A stretch of DNA of 35,749 nt from Azospirillum sp. B4 (GTDB lineage Bacteria; Pseudomonadota; Alphaproteobacteria; Azospirillales; Azospirillaceae). Below the pieces are notes generated by a model. The model ran no database searches. It was given only the letters and a program-made list of their open reading frames with translations, and was not told the origin of the DNA. The position numbers and the translations under genes are program-made. The stretch's first letter is position 1. Every line of letters starts with the position of its first letter. Positions 16,158 to 23,104 of this stretch are shown piece after piece. The stretch is taken from NCBI RefSeq assembly GCF_000333275.1, contig NZ_BACU01000303.1, positions 1 through 35,749 on the forward strand, in the 5' to 3' direction.

Positions 16158-17477
16158 ATGGTGTTTTTATTCTTAAGCATCGCCACGGCCGCTCTGGCCG
16201 GCCTGCTGTTCGGTTTCGACACGGCGGTCATCGCCGGCGTCACCGGCGATCTGCGCATGGTCATGGGTCTGTCACCGGGTGCGGTGGGTGTCACCGTGTC
16301 CAGCGCCTTGGTGGGCACCTGCATCGGCGCCCTGGGCGCCGGGCGGCCAGGCGACCGCTATGGCAGCCGTGACTGCCTGCGGGTCATGGCGCTGTTATAC
16401 CTGGTGTCGGGCGTGGGGTCGGCGTGCGCGTGGAACTGGCCGTCCCTTGTCTTCTTCCGCTTCATCGGTGGCCTGGGCATCGGCGGCTCGTCGGTGCTGG
16501 CCCCCGTCTACATCGCGGAGATCGCGCCGCCCCGGCGCCGGGGCGCGCTGGTCGGCCTGTTCCAGCTGAACATCGTGCTCGGCATCCTGGTCGCCTATCT
16601 CAGCAACTACGCCGTGGGGGGCTTGGGCCTGGGGGATGCCGAATGGCGGTGGAAGCTGGCGGTGACCGCGCTGCCGTCGGCCGTCTTCTTGGCGTTGCTG
16701 GCCTTCATTCCCCACAGCCCGCGCTGGCTGGCGACGAAAGGCAGGGTGGAGGCGGCGGCGGCGGTGCTGCGGCGCATGGGGATGGCCGGCGTGGACGCCG
16801 CAGCGCAGGCTTTGGCGTCGGCCAGGCGGGAGGGGGCCAGGCGGGAGGAGGAAGGGCGCCTGTCCTGGCGCCGTCACCGCCGGCCCATCCTGCTGGCGGT
16901 CAGCCTAGCGCTGTTCAACCAGTTCAGCGGCATCAACGCCATACTCTACTACCTGAACGACATCTTCACCGCCGCCGGCTTCGGCAAGGTCTCGGCCGAC
17001 CTGCAATCGGTGGCGGTGGGGGCGACCAACCTCCTGTTCACCGGCGTCGCCATGACGGTCATTGACCGGGCGGGACGCAAGACCCTGCTGCTGATCGGCG
17101 CCGTGGGCATGACGGCCAGCCTGGCACCCGCCGCGCTGATCCTGTCCGGTGTGGGCGGCGGTGCCTATCTGATCTGGGCCTTGCTGGGCTTCATCGCCTC
17201 TTTCGCGTTCAGCCAGGGGGCGGTCATCTGGGTCTATATCGCGGAGATCTTCCCCACGGCGGTGCGCGCGCGCGGGCAAAGCCTGGGCAGCGCCACCCAT
17301 TGGCTGGCCAACGCCTTTCTCTCCGGCGTCTTTCCCCTGGTCGCGACATATTCAAAGGGGGCGCCCTTCTTCCTGTTCGCCGCCATGATGGCGGTGCAGT
17401 TCGTCGTGGTGCTGCTGTTCTTCCCGGAGACCAAGCGCGTGTCGCTGGAGGAGATGGCCGAACGGCTGGAAACCTGA
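16158..17477 (+). CDS. MFS sugar porter (GalP/XylE-like)
   Basis: A 439-residue MFS transporter of the sugar porter family, expected to import a monosaccharide by proton symport across the inner membrane. It shows the family markers: a first helix ending GLLFGFDTAVIAG, the PVYIAEIAPPRRRGALVGLFQLNI block after helix 4, PHSPRWLATKGR before the central loop, NQFSGINAILYY at the start of helix 7, and VYIAEIFPTAVRARGQS near helix 10. The usual loop 2-3 motif G-x-L-x-D-R-x-G-R-R is altered to GRPGDRYGSRDCLR. ATG 16158 is preceded by AGGGAGGAAG; the much longer open frame upstream is the antisense shadow of the GH2 gene. It shares the upstream region with GH2, so it is probably the importer for that enzyme's product. 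Confidence 0.92.
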   Translation: MVFLFLSIATAALAGLLFGFDTAVIAGVTGDLRMVMGLSPGAVGVTVSSALVGTCIGALGAGRPGDRYGSRDCLRVMALLYLVSGVGSACAWNWPSLVFFRFIGGLGIGGSSVLAPVYIAEIAPPRRRGALVGLFQLNIVLGILVAYLSNYAVGGLGLGDAEWRWKLAVTALPSAVFLALLAFIPHSPRWLATKGRVEAAAAVLRRMGMAGVDAAAQALASARREGARREEEGRLSWRRHRRPILLAVSLALFNQFSGINAILYYLNDIFTAAGFGKVSADLQSVAVGATNLLFTGVAMTVIDRAGRKTLLLIGAVGMTASLAPAALILSGVGGGAYLIWALLGFIASFAFSQGAVIWVYIAEIFPTAVRARGQSLGSATHWLANAFLSGVFPLVATYSKGAPFFLFAAMMAVQFVVVLLFFPETKRVSLEEMAERLET

Positions 17478-17638
17478 CCGAGGCGACCCCCAGGCCGTCG
17501 CCGCCCGGTATTTTGCACCGTTCCCAACCGGGGTGATGATCCCCGCGCGCCGGTATGCTAGCGTGGCCACGGGCAGGTCAGGCGCCAGATAATTTCAAGT
17601 TGTCTCGCGCGGAAAAGCGGCCCGCTTCTTGGCTTTAT

Positions 17639-17666
17639 TTGATAATCACGGCCTGGGCGATTTAAG
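17639..17666 (+). promoter_or_regulatory. Possible sigma-70-type promoter for the epimerase gene
   Basis: TTGATA (17639-17644) and TTTAAG (17661-17666) are separated by 16 bases and end 15 bases before the epimerase start. The -35 is a good match and the -10 a moderate one. The rest of the 204-base gap (17478-17681) holds only a weak inverted repeat CCCGGT/ACCGGG (17504-17509 and 17527-17532). Confidence 0.3.
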
Positions 17667-17681
17667 AGTGGGACAAGGGTG

Positions 17682-18659
17682 ATGGGGAAGCGTGTATTGG
17701 TGTGCGGTGCCGGCGGTTTTATCGGCAGCCATCTGGTTACCCGGCTGAAGGCCGAGGGATGCTGGGTCCGGGGCGTGGATTTGAAGTTCCCGCGCTACGC
17801 GCCCACCGAGGCGGACGATTTCGTCATCGGCGACCTGCGGCAGGCGGACTTCGTGCGCGGCGTCGTCGACCAGCCCTTCGATGAGGTTTACCAGCTGGCG
17901 GCCGACATGGGCGGTGCCGGCTATGTCTTCACCGGCGACCATGACGCCGACATCATGCACAACTCGGCCCTGATCAACCTGAACGTCCTGGAGGCGCTAC
18001 GCCGGCGCAACTGCAAGAGGGTGTTCTATTCCTCCTCCGCCTGCATGTACCCCCAGGAGAACCAGGAGGATCCGGACAACCCGAACTGCGCCGAGGACAG
18101 CGCCTATCCCGCCCATCCGGACAGCGAATACGGGTGGGAAAAGCTGTTCTCCGAGCGGCTCTACCTGGCCTATGGCCGCAACCACGGCCTGTCGGTGCGC
18201 ATTGCCCGCTATCACAACATCTTCGGCGAATTGGGCTCGTGGCAGGACGGCAAGGAGAAGGCGCCCGCCGCCATGTGCCGCAAGGTCGCCCAGTGCCCCG
18301 ATGGCGGCACCATCGAGGTCTGGGGCGACGGTCGGCAGACGCGGTCGTTCCTGCATGTCAGCGAGTGCCTGGAGGGCACGCTGCGCCTGATGCGCTCTGA
18401 TTTCACCGGGCCGGTGAACATCGGCTCGGATGAGATGGTCACCATCAACGATCTGATCGACCGTATCGCCCGCATCGCCGGCAAGACGGTGCGCCGCAAC
18501 CACATTCCCGGGCCCCTGGGGGTGCGCGGTCGCAATTCCGACAATCGGCTGATCGCCGAAAGGCTGGGCTGGGCGCCCAGCCTGCCTCTGAACAACGGTC
18601 TGGAGCGCACCTACGCCTGGATCAGTGCGCAGGTCGCCCAAGGAAAGAAGGACGCCTGA
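17682..18659 (+). CDS. NAD-dependent epimerase, GDP-mannose 3,5-epimerase-like
   Basis: Extended short-chain dehydrogenase/reductase of 325 residues. The Rossmann motif GAGGFIGSHL is at residues 9-18 and the catalytic YxxxK at Tyr150/Lys154. Features specific to GDP-mannose 3,5-epimerases are visible: ADMGGAGYVF (residues 74-83), SSACMYPQE with Cys121, and KEKAPAAMCRK with Lys193, matching the acid/base cysteine and lysine of the plant enzyme. The predicted reaction is conversion of GDP-D-mannose to GDP-L-galactose and/or GDP-L-gulose in the cytoplasm, feeding polysaccharide or glycan synthesis. A GTG directly before the ATG (17679) is an alternative start. No sugar-nucleotide synthesis partner lies next to it, so its place in a pathway is inferred only from the family. 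Confidence 0.87.
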   Translation: MGKRVLVCGAGGFIGSHLVTRLKAEGCWVRGVDLKFPRYAPTEADDFVIGDLRQADFVRGVVDQPFDEVYQLAADMGGAGYVFTGDHDADIMHNSALINLNVLEALRRRNCKRVFYSSSACMYPQENQEDPDNPNCAEDSAYPAHPDSEYGWEKLFSERLYLAYGRNHGLSVRIARYHNIFGELGSWQDGKEKAPAAMCRKVAQCPDGGTIEVWGDGRQTRSFLHVSECLEGTLRLMRSDFTGPVNIGSDEMVTINDLIDRIARIAGKTVRRNHIPGPLGVRGRNSDNRLIAERLGWAPSLPLNNGLERTYAWISAQVAQGKKDA

Positions 18660-18668
18660 TCGCGGGGA

Positions 18669-19340
18669 CTACCCCAGGCGCATGGACAGTTCCACATCCT
18701 CGGCGAAGGGCGTGGACAGATAGCCGCTTGCGGGCGACCGCACACGGGCCAGGTAGTCGGGGCTGTGGTCGGCGTTGTCGGCGATGATCAGCGCTCCAGG
18801 CCGCAGGTGGCTTTCCACCAGGGCCAGGATCTCCGGATACAGCGCCTTGGCGCCGTCCAGCAGCAGCAGGTCGATGCTGTCGGGCAGGTCGGCGCCCAGC
18901 GTCTTCAGGGCGTCGCCCTGCCGGATCTCCACCAGGTCGGCCAGGCCACCGGCGGCCAGGTTGGCTTGCGCCCGCGCGATCTTGGATGGCTCGAACTCCG
19001 TGGTGATCAGCCGGCCGCCGCCGTTGTCGCGCAGGGCCGCCGCCAGATGCAGGGTGGAAATGGCGAAGGACGTGCCGAACTCCACGATGGCGCGTGCCCC
19101 CATGCCGCGCGCCAGCATGTAGAGCAGGGTGCCGGTCTCCCGCGACACCGCCAGCGGCATGTCCTTCAGGGCGCCGTAGAAAGCCAGGTAGTCGGTCTTG
19201 CTGCGCATCAGGCGCGTCCGTTCCTCCGGCGACAGGGCGGTCGCGGCCGGAATGGAGGCTGGCGAAGTGGCCTCGGCTTCCGCGAACAGCCGGTCAAGCA
19301 AGGGGGCCAGCGGGGTGGTGGTCAGGGTGTTCATGGGCAT
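18669..19340 (-). CDS. SAM-dependent O-methyltransferase-like protein
   Basis: A 223-residue class I methyltransferase resembling the O-methyltransferase family 3 group (catechol/caffeoyl-CoA OMT-like). The SAM-binding motif I reads IVEFGTSFAISTLHLA (residues ~88-103), followed by an acidic residue in TTEFEPSK, and the motif DLLLLDGAKALYPEIL with the aspartate that binds metal or substrate in this group. Two ATGs compete: 19340 and 19334; the second sits at better distance from GGGA. It is soluble, probably cytoplasmic. It is divergent from a TetR regulator across a 91-base gap with an operator-like palindrome, so that regulator very likely controls it. The substrate is unknown; a phenolic or similar small molecule is possible. 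Confidence 0.82.
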   Translation of the reverse strand: MPMNTLTTTPLAPLLDRLFAEAEATSPASIPAATALSPEERTRLMRSKTDYLAFYGALKDMPLAVSRETGTLLYMLARGMGARAIVEFGTSFAISTLHLAAALRDNGGGRLITTEFEPSKIARAQANLAAGGLADLVEIRQGDALKTLGADLPDSIDLLLLDGAKALYPEILALVESHLRPGALIIADNADHSPDYLARVRSPASGYLSTPFAEDVELSMRLG

Positions 19341-19383
19341 GGTCCCGGGGTTTGGATCAGGCGCCGTCTTGCGCCGGCCTCAA

Positions 19384-19405
19384 AATACGACTAATCCGTC
19401 AGGTT
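19384..19405. promoter_or_regulatory. Imperfect palindrome between OMT and TetR genes, probable operator
   Basis: GAC (19389-19391), six bases, GTC (19398-19400), with matching AA/TT at the outer ends (19384-19385 and 19404-19405). The core GAC-N6-GTC has the same spacing as the inner palindrome at 1935-1952. The position in a divergent OMT/TetR gap is typical of autoregulated TetR systems. Confidence 0.4.
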
Positions 19406-19431
19406 CCCTATTCGCATTGCCGAAGACGCCC

Positions 19432-20064
19432 ATGGCCGATCGCCGAAGCCCGCAGATTTCCTCACGAAAACAGCCCCGGCAGGCCCGTTCGACGGATCTG
19501 GTCGCCACTATCCTGGAGGCGGCGCTTCAGGTTTTGGCGGCGGAGGGGGCGGCGCGTTTCACCACCGCGCGCGTGGCGGAGCGGGCGGGGGTCAGCGTCG
19601 GGTCGCTGTACCAGTACTTCCCCAACAAAGCCGCCATCCTGTTCCGCCTGCAAAGCGATGAGTGGCGGCGGACGTCCGACCTGCTGCGCGCCATCCTGGA
19701 AGACAGGGGCATGCCGCCGTTGGACCGCCTGCGGGCCTTGGTCCATGCCTTCATCCGTTCGGAGTGCGAGGAGGCGGCGATGCGCGTGGCCCTCAGCGAC
19801 GCCGCCCCCCTCTACCGCGACGCGCCGGAAGCCGGGGAGGCCAAAGCCTCGGGCGCCGGCATAGTCGACACCTTCCTGCGGGAGGCGCTGCCCCAGGCTT
19901 CGGATGCGGTCCGGGCCATGGCGGGGGACCTGATCAAGACCACGCTCAGCGCCGTGGGCAAGGAATTCTCCGAAACCCCGCGTACGGAAGCGGAGATCGT
20001 GGCCTACTCCGACGCCCTGGCCGACATGGTTTGCGCGTATTTACGTGATCTGGCCAAGGATTGA
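19432..20064 (+). CDS. TetR family transcriptional regulator
   Basis: A 210-residue regulator. The N-terminal DNA-binding domain spans about residues 15-65, with the helix-turn-helix ARVAERAGVSVGSLYQYFPNKAAIL clearly readable in two halves around residues 45-69; the C-terminal part is helical and resembles the TetR C-terminal domain of AcrR-like proteins. The frame is open for 78 codons further upstream, but that stretch overlaps the divergent O-methyltransferase gene, so the ATG at 19432, which begins a typical basic TetR N-terminus, is taken. It is expected to repress itself and the methyltransferase through the palindrome at 19384-19405. The effector is unknown. Convergent with the esterase gene 34 bases downstream. 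Confidence 0.88.
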   Translation: MADRRSPQISSRKQPRQARSTDLVATILEAALQVLAAEGAARFTTARVAERAGVSVGSLYQYFPNKAAILFRLQSDEWRRTSDLLRAILEDRGMPPLDRLRALVHAFIRSECEEAAMRVALSDAAPLYRDAPEAGEAKASGAGIVDTFLREALPQASDAVRAMAGDLIKTTLSAVGKEFSETPRTEAEIVAYSDALADMVCAYLRDLAKD

Positions 20065-20098
20065 CGCTTCCCATCCATCGCCTGGACAGGATTTGGCT

Positions 20099-21634
20099 CT
20101 AAGGCATCGGCGGGCGCAGGTCGCACAGGGGACCGCGCAGTCGGGATTTGGCCTGCGGCCCGGCGTCGGTGAAGGCCAGGTAGCCGCCCTTGGGGCCAAA
20201 GGCCGGCCAGTGGACCAGGCCCTTGCCGTTGGGGTCGCCGCTGCGGGCGAAGTTGATCCAGTAGCGTTGCACGGTGGGCGTGGCGTCGCCCGGGGCGCCG
20301 GCCGGCAGTCCGCTGAACAGGAAGGGCAGGTCGCTGCCGTGGGTGACGGGCCCCTTCGCCGGGCTGCGGTCGAAGTGATAGACCCAGGTGGGGATGTGCC
20401 GGGCGGCCTGCGCGGCCGCCACATGCAGCGATGGGCAACGGAAGGTCAGGTCGTCGGCCAGCTGCGTCGCCACGTCGCCCAGGCGCGGGTCGGGGGCCGG
20501 CGCGATACCGTCCTTGACGCCATAGAACGCCAACGCCTGCGGGGCCTTGGGACCGAAGGCCCGGTGGATGGTGGGCACCACCGCGTCCGGCCCGCCGTAC
20601 AGCGTCAACTCGCGCGCCAGGCTGCCGATCATCAGGGGCACGGGGGCGGCGTCGGCCAGCAGATCCTCCGGCGCCTTGGGCAGGACCCAGCCATCCACCA
20701 CCGCCTGCAACCAGATGAAGCTGTCGTCGGCGATGGTGCTTGGCTTCAGCGTGTCGGTCGCCGCCAGGATGTCGGCGCCGGACAGGGCGCGCAACTGCGC
20801 CAGGGTCTGGACGCCCGCCGCGTCCAGCACCTGTTGGCCCAGGGTCTCATTTTCCGCCAGGCTTCGCGGTGGCACACCGAAGCCCGCCGTGCCGCTCTGC
20901 GCGATGGCCTTGGCGAACAGGCCACGGGCCTCGGGCGCCAGCATCAGCTGGCCCACATCCTGCCCGCCGGCGGATTCCCCGAAGATGGTGATGTTGTCGG
21001 GATCGCCGCCAAACAGGGCGATGTTCCGCCGCACCCAGGCCAGCGCCGCCATCTGGTCCATCAGGGCATAGTTGCCCGAGGCATGGTGGGGCGATTCAGC
21101 CGTCAGTTCGGACAGCGACAGGAAGCCGAAGGCGCCCAGCCGGTATTGCAACGCCACCAGCACCACGCCTTGGTCGGCAAGGTTGGAGAGCACGGTACCG
21201 TCGGCGCCTCCCGCCCGGTTGGCGCCGCCGTGGATCCAGACCATTACCGGCAAGGCCTTGGCCGGTGTCATCGCCGGCGTGCGGATATCCAGGTACAGGC
21301 AATCCTCCTGGCTGCGCGCCGCCAGGGCGTCGTTCCAGCCATAGGGCGCTTGCAGGCAGGGAGGGGAGGGATGGGTGGCCTCGCGGACGCCCGTCCAGGT
21401 CAGGGGCTGCGGCGGTTCCCAGCGCAGCCGGCCCACAGGGGGCTGGGCGAAGGGGATGCCCAGGAAAAGCGCGCCGCCTTGGCCCGTGGCTTGGCCTGCC
21501 AAGGCACCCGTGCTGGTGACGACGTGCGGTGGGGCCATGGCCTGGGCGGGCCCGGCCGGAAGCGGACACAGGCCCACCATCCAGGCGGATGCCAGGACGC
21601 TGATGAAAAATGTCCGGAAACTCCGCCGACGCAT
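20099..21634 (-). CDS. Type-B carboxylesterase, secreted
   Basis: A 511-residue alpha/beta-hydrolase of the carboxylesterase type B family. A Sec signal peptide ends near Ala-Gln-Ala at residues 30-32. Catalytic residues: Ser221 in GESAGG, Glu342 in the segment GSLARELTLYGG, and the histidine of THGSDLPFLF near the C-terminus; the oxyanion HGG is near residue 136. Start 21634 has GGGAGGG at proper distance. It is paralogous to the lipoprotein esterase at 4342-5991 but lacks a lipobox. It lies directly downstream of a ROK regulator gene on the same strand, with a hairpin and an AT-rich promoter between, so regulation by that sugar-responsive-type repressor is likely. The substrate is probably an ester of a sugar or aromatic acid, not defined. 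Confidence 0.91.
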   Translation of the reverse strand: MRRRSFRTFFISVLASAWMVGLCPLPAGPAQAMAPPHVVTSTGALAGQATGQGGALFLGIPFAQPPVGRLRWEPPQPLTWTGVREATHPSPPCLQAPYGWNDALAARSQEDCLYLDIRTPAMTPAKALPVMVWIHGGANRAGGADGTVLSNLADQGVVLVALQYRLGAFGFLSLSELTAESPHHASGNYALMDQMAALAWVRRNIALFGGDPDNITIFGESAGGQDVGQLMLAPEARGLFAKAIAQSGTAGFGVPPRSLAENETLGQQVLDAAGVQTLAQLRALSGADILAATDTLKPSTIADDSFIWLQAVVDGWVLPKAPEDLLADAAPVPLMIGSLARELTLYGGPDAVVPTIHRAFGPKAPQALAFYGVKDGIAPAPDPRLGDVATQLADDLTFRCPSLHVAAAQAARHIPTWVYHFDRSPAKGPVTHGSDLPFLFSGLPAGAPGDATPTVQRYWINFARSGDPNGKGLVHWPAFGPKGGYLAFTDAGPQAKSRLRGPLCDLRPPMP

Positions 21635-21667
21635 GGGCCGCCCTCCCTGGCTCGCTTATGGCGGTCA

Positions 21668-21695
21668 ATTAAATGAATTCGTTTTTGTTAATCAA
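21668..21695 (-). promoter_or_regulatory. Promoter with AT-rich inverted repeat ahead of esterase gene
   Basis: On the minus strand TTGATT (bases 21695-21690) and TTTAAT (21673-21668) are 16 bases apart, a fair sigma-70-like match, 34 bases before the esterase start. The same bases form an inverted repeat, ATTAA/TTAAT, so a repressor bound here would cover both promoter elements. It resembles the AT-rich site at 16109-16133. Confidence 0.45.
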
Positions 21696-21703
21696 GCGCC
21701 GTG

Positions 21704-21724
21704 CTCTGTCCTAACAGGACAGAG
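21704..21724. terminator. Hairpin after the ROK gene
   Basis: CTCTGTCCT (21704-21712) pairs perfectly with AGGACAGAG (21716-21724), loop of three, starting seven bases beyond the ROK stop. No U-run follows on the minus strand, so termination would be imperfect. Confidence 0.5.
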
Positions 21725-21731
21725 GGGCGCC

Positions 21732-22961
21732 TCAGTTGTCCGCTGTCTTCATCAAGGCGGCACGGCTGGGCAGCAGGCGGTCGGTGAAGGACAGCATGCC
21801 GGCACCAATGGCGGGGGCGTCGGCGGCCATGGCGGCGCGCAGGACAGGCGCCACCTGGGGTACCAGGTGCCGGTGGTCGGCCAGGCGGCTGTTCAGGGCC
21901 GCAGCCAGGCGATCCACCAGCGCGGCGGGCAGCCGGCCACCCAGGAAGACGGCCTCGGGATTGACCAGGCAGTTGGTGGCCACCAGCGGGTCGGTCATCA
22001 GGTCGGCGGCCAGGTCTATCCAGTCCGCCACCACCGCCTCCCCCGCCGTGCCGTGCAACTGGGCCAGTTGCTCCGGCCGGTTGATGGGGTATCCGGCGGT
22101 GGTCAGGCGGTCATACAGGGCGGACAGGGAAACCGCTTCCTGCAGGGTGCGGGCGGGGGTGCGGTCGGACCGCACGGGCAGGAAGCCAATCTCCCCGCTG
22201 CGGCCCCGGGCGCCGCGAAACTGGGTGCCATCCACGACGATGCCGCCGCCCAAGCCGCCGCTGATCAGAATGTAGAAGAAGCTGCGGTGGCGCAGGCCGT
22301 GGCCGAACTGCAATTCGCCCAGGGCGGCGGCGGTGGCGTCATTTTCCACGAACACCGGCAGGGGCAGGATGTCGGCGAACAGGCGGGCCACGTCCACGTT
22401 GCGCCAGGCGGCATAGCCCTCCGCCCAGTGTGCGAGGTTGACCCGGCCGAGATCGTCCGGCATGGCGACGCCGATGCCGATGAAGCGCGACAGCGGCAGG
22501 CGCGTGCGCGCCAGGATGGTGGTGATCTCCGTCCGGAAGAAGTCCGCCACCTCACCCGGAGGGGCGAAGGCGATCTCCCGCGATGCGCGCGCCCGCACCT
22601 TGCCCAGCAGATCCATCACCACCAGGGTGACATGGTCGCGGTCGATGTTGACGCCGATGGAGAAGCAACCGTCTGGGTTCATCTCCAGCAGGATGGCGGG
22701 CTGGCCCCGTCCGCCATGCTGCCGCCCGGCCTCCACGATCAGGCCGTCCGACAGCAGGCGCTTGGTGATGTTGGCGATGGCCGGCAGGGTCAGGCCCGTC
22801 AGTTCCACCAGTTCCGCCCGCGTGGTCTGGCCGCTGACGCGAATGGCCTGCAGGGTCACACGCTGGTTATGGTCGCCAGCCCGTTCCAGGTTGGTGCCGG
22901 ACAGGCTGGCGGCGATGGTGTACATCCCGTCAGCGTGGGCGAACTGGTTGTACGGCTGCAT
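21732..22961 (-). CDS. ROK family transcriptional regulator
   Basis: A 409-residue protein with an N-terminal winged helix-turn-helix (about residues 28-85, TTRAELVELTGLTLPAIANI then a wing) followed by an actin-like sugar-kinase fold, the layout of NagC/Mlc/XylR repressors. The kinase-like part keeps ENDATAAALGE near residue 210. Odd point: the zinc-binding signature usual in ROK proteins (GEIGH followed by CxCGxxGCxE) is missing; the place reads GEIGF and has no cysteine cluster, so zinc and probably kinase activity are lost. It likely senses a sugar or sugar derivative and controls the adjacent esterase and possibly the GH2/sugar porter pair. Met13 (base 22925) is an alternative start. Confidence 0.9.
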   Translation of the reverse strand: MQPYNQFAHADGMYTIAASLSGTNLERAGDHNQRVTLQAIRVSGQTTRAELVELTGLTLPAIANITKRLLSDGLIVEAGRQHGGRGQPAILLEMNPDGCFSIGVNIDRDHVTLVVMDLLGKVRARASREIAFAPPGEVADFFRTEITTILARTRLPLSRFIGIGVAMPDDLGRVNLAHWAEGYAAWRNVDVARLFADILPLPVFVENDATAAALGELQFGHGLRHRSFFYILISGGLGGGIVVDGTQFRGARGRSGEIGFLPVRSDRTPARTLQEAVSLSALYDRLTTAGYPINRPEQLAQLHGTAGEAVVADWIDLAADLMTDPLVATNCLVNPEAVFLGGRLPAALVDRLAAALNSRLADHRHLVPQVAPVLRAAMAADAPAIGAGMLSFTDRLLPSRAALMKTADN

Positions 22962-22991
22962 GCGGCCGAGTCCTCACGGGAATAGGCGGGC

Positions 22992-23015
22992 TGTGACACT
23001 ATTGTCTGGGTCACA
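22992..23015. promoter_or_regulatory. Inverted repeat upstream of the ROK gene
   Basis: TGTGAC (22992-22997) and GTCACA (23010-23015) form a perfect inverted repeat with 12 bases between, about 30 bases before the ROK start. The half sites look like CRP half sites, but the spacing is too wide for CRP. It could be an autoregulatory operator. Confidence 0.35.
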
Positions 23016-23026
23016 TTGCACTCTGG

Positions 23027-23051
23027 CTTGTGGCGGTCGTCAAGCCACAAG
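23027..23051. terminator. Hairpin in the gap between membrane protein and ROK genes
   Basis: CTTGTGGC (23027-23034) and GCCACAAG (23044-23051) pair perfectly. Together with a GC-rich hairpin at 23081-23094 (GGCCCG-CC-CGGGCC) it probably ends transcription of the upstream envelope operon before the ROK gene. Confidence 0.4.
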
Positions 23052-23104
23052 ACGGGCAAAGGCTCTGTCTTTGAAGGACAGGCCCGCCCGGGCCCCGGTG
23101 CGCC

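Noticed and set aside
22992-23015. CRP site upstream of the ROK gene
   Set aside because: Half sites match TGTGA/TCACA, but they are 12 or more bases apart instead of 6.
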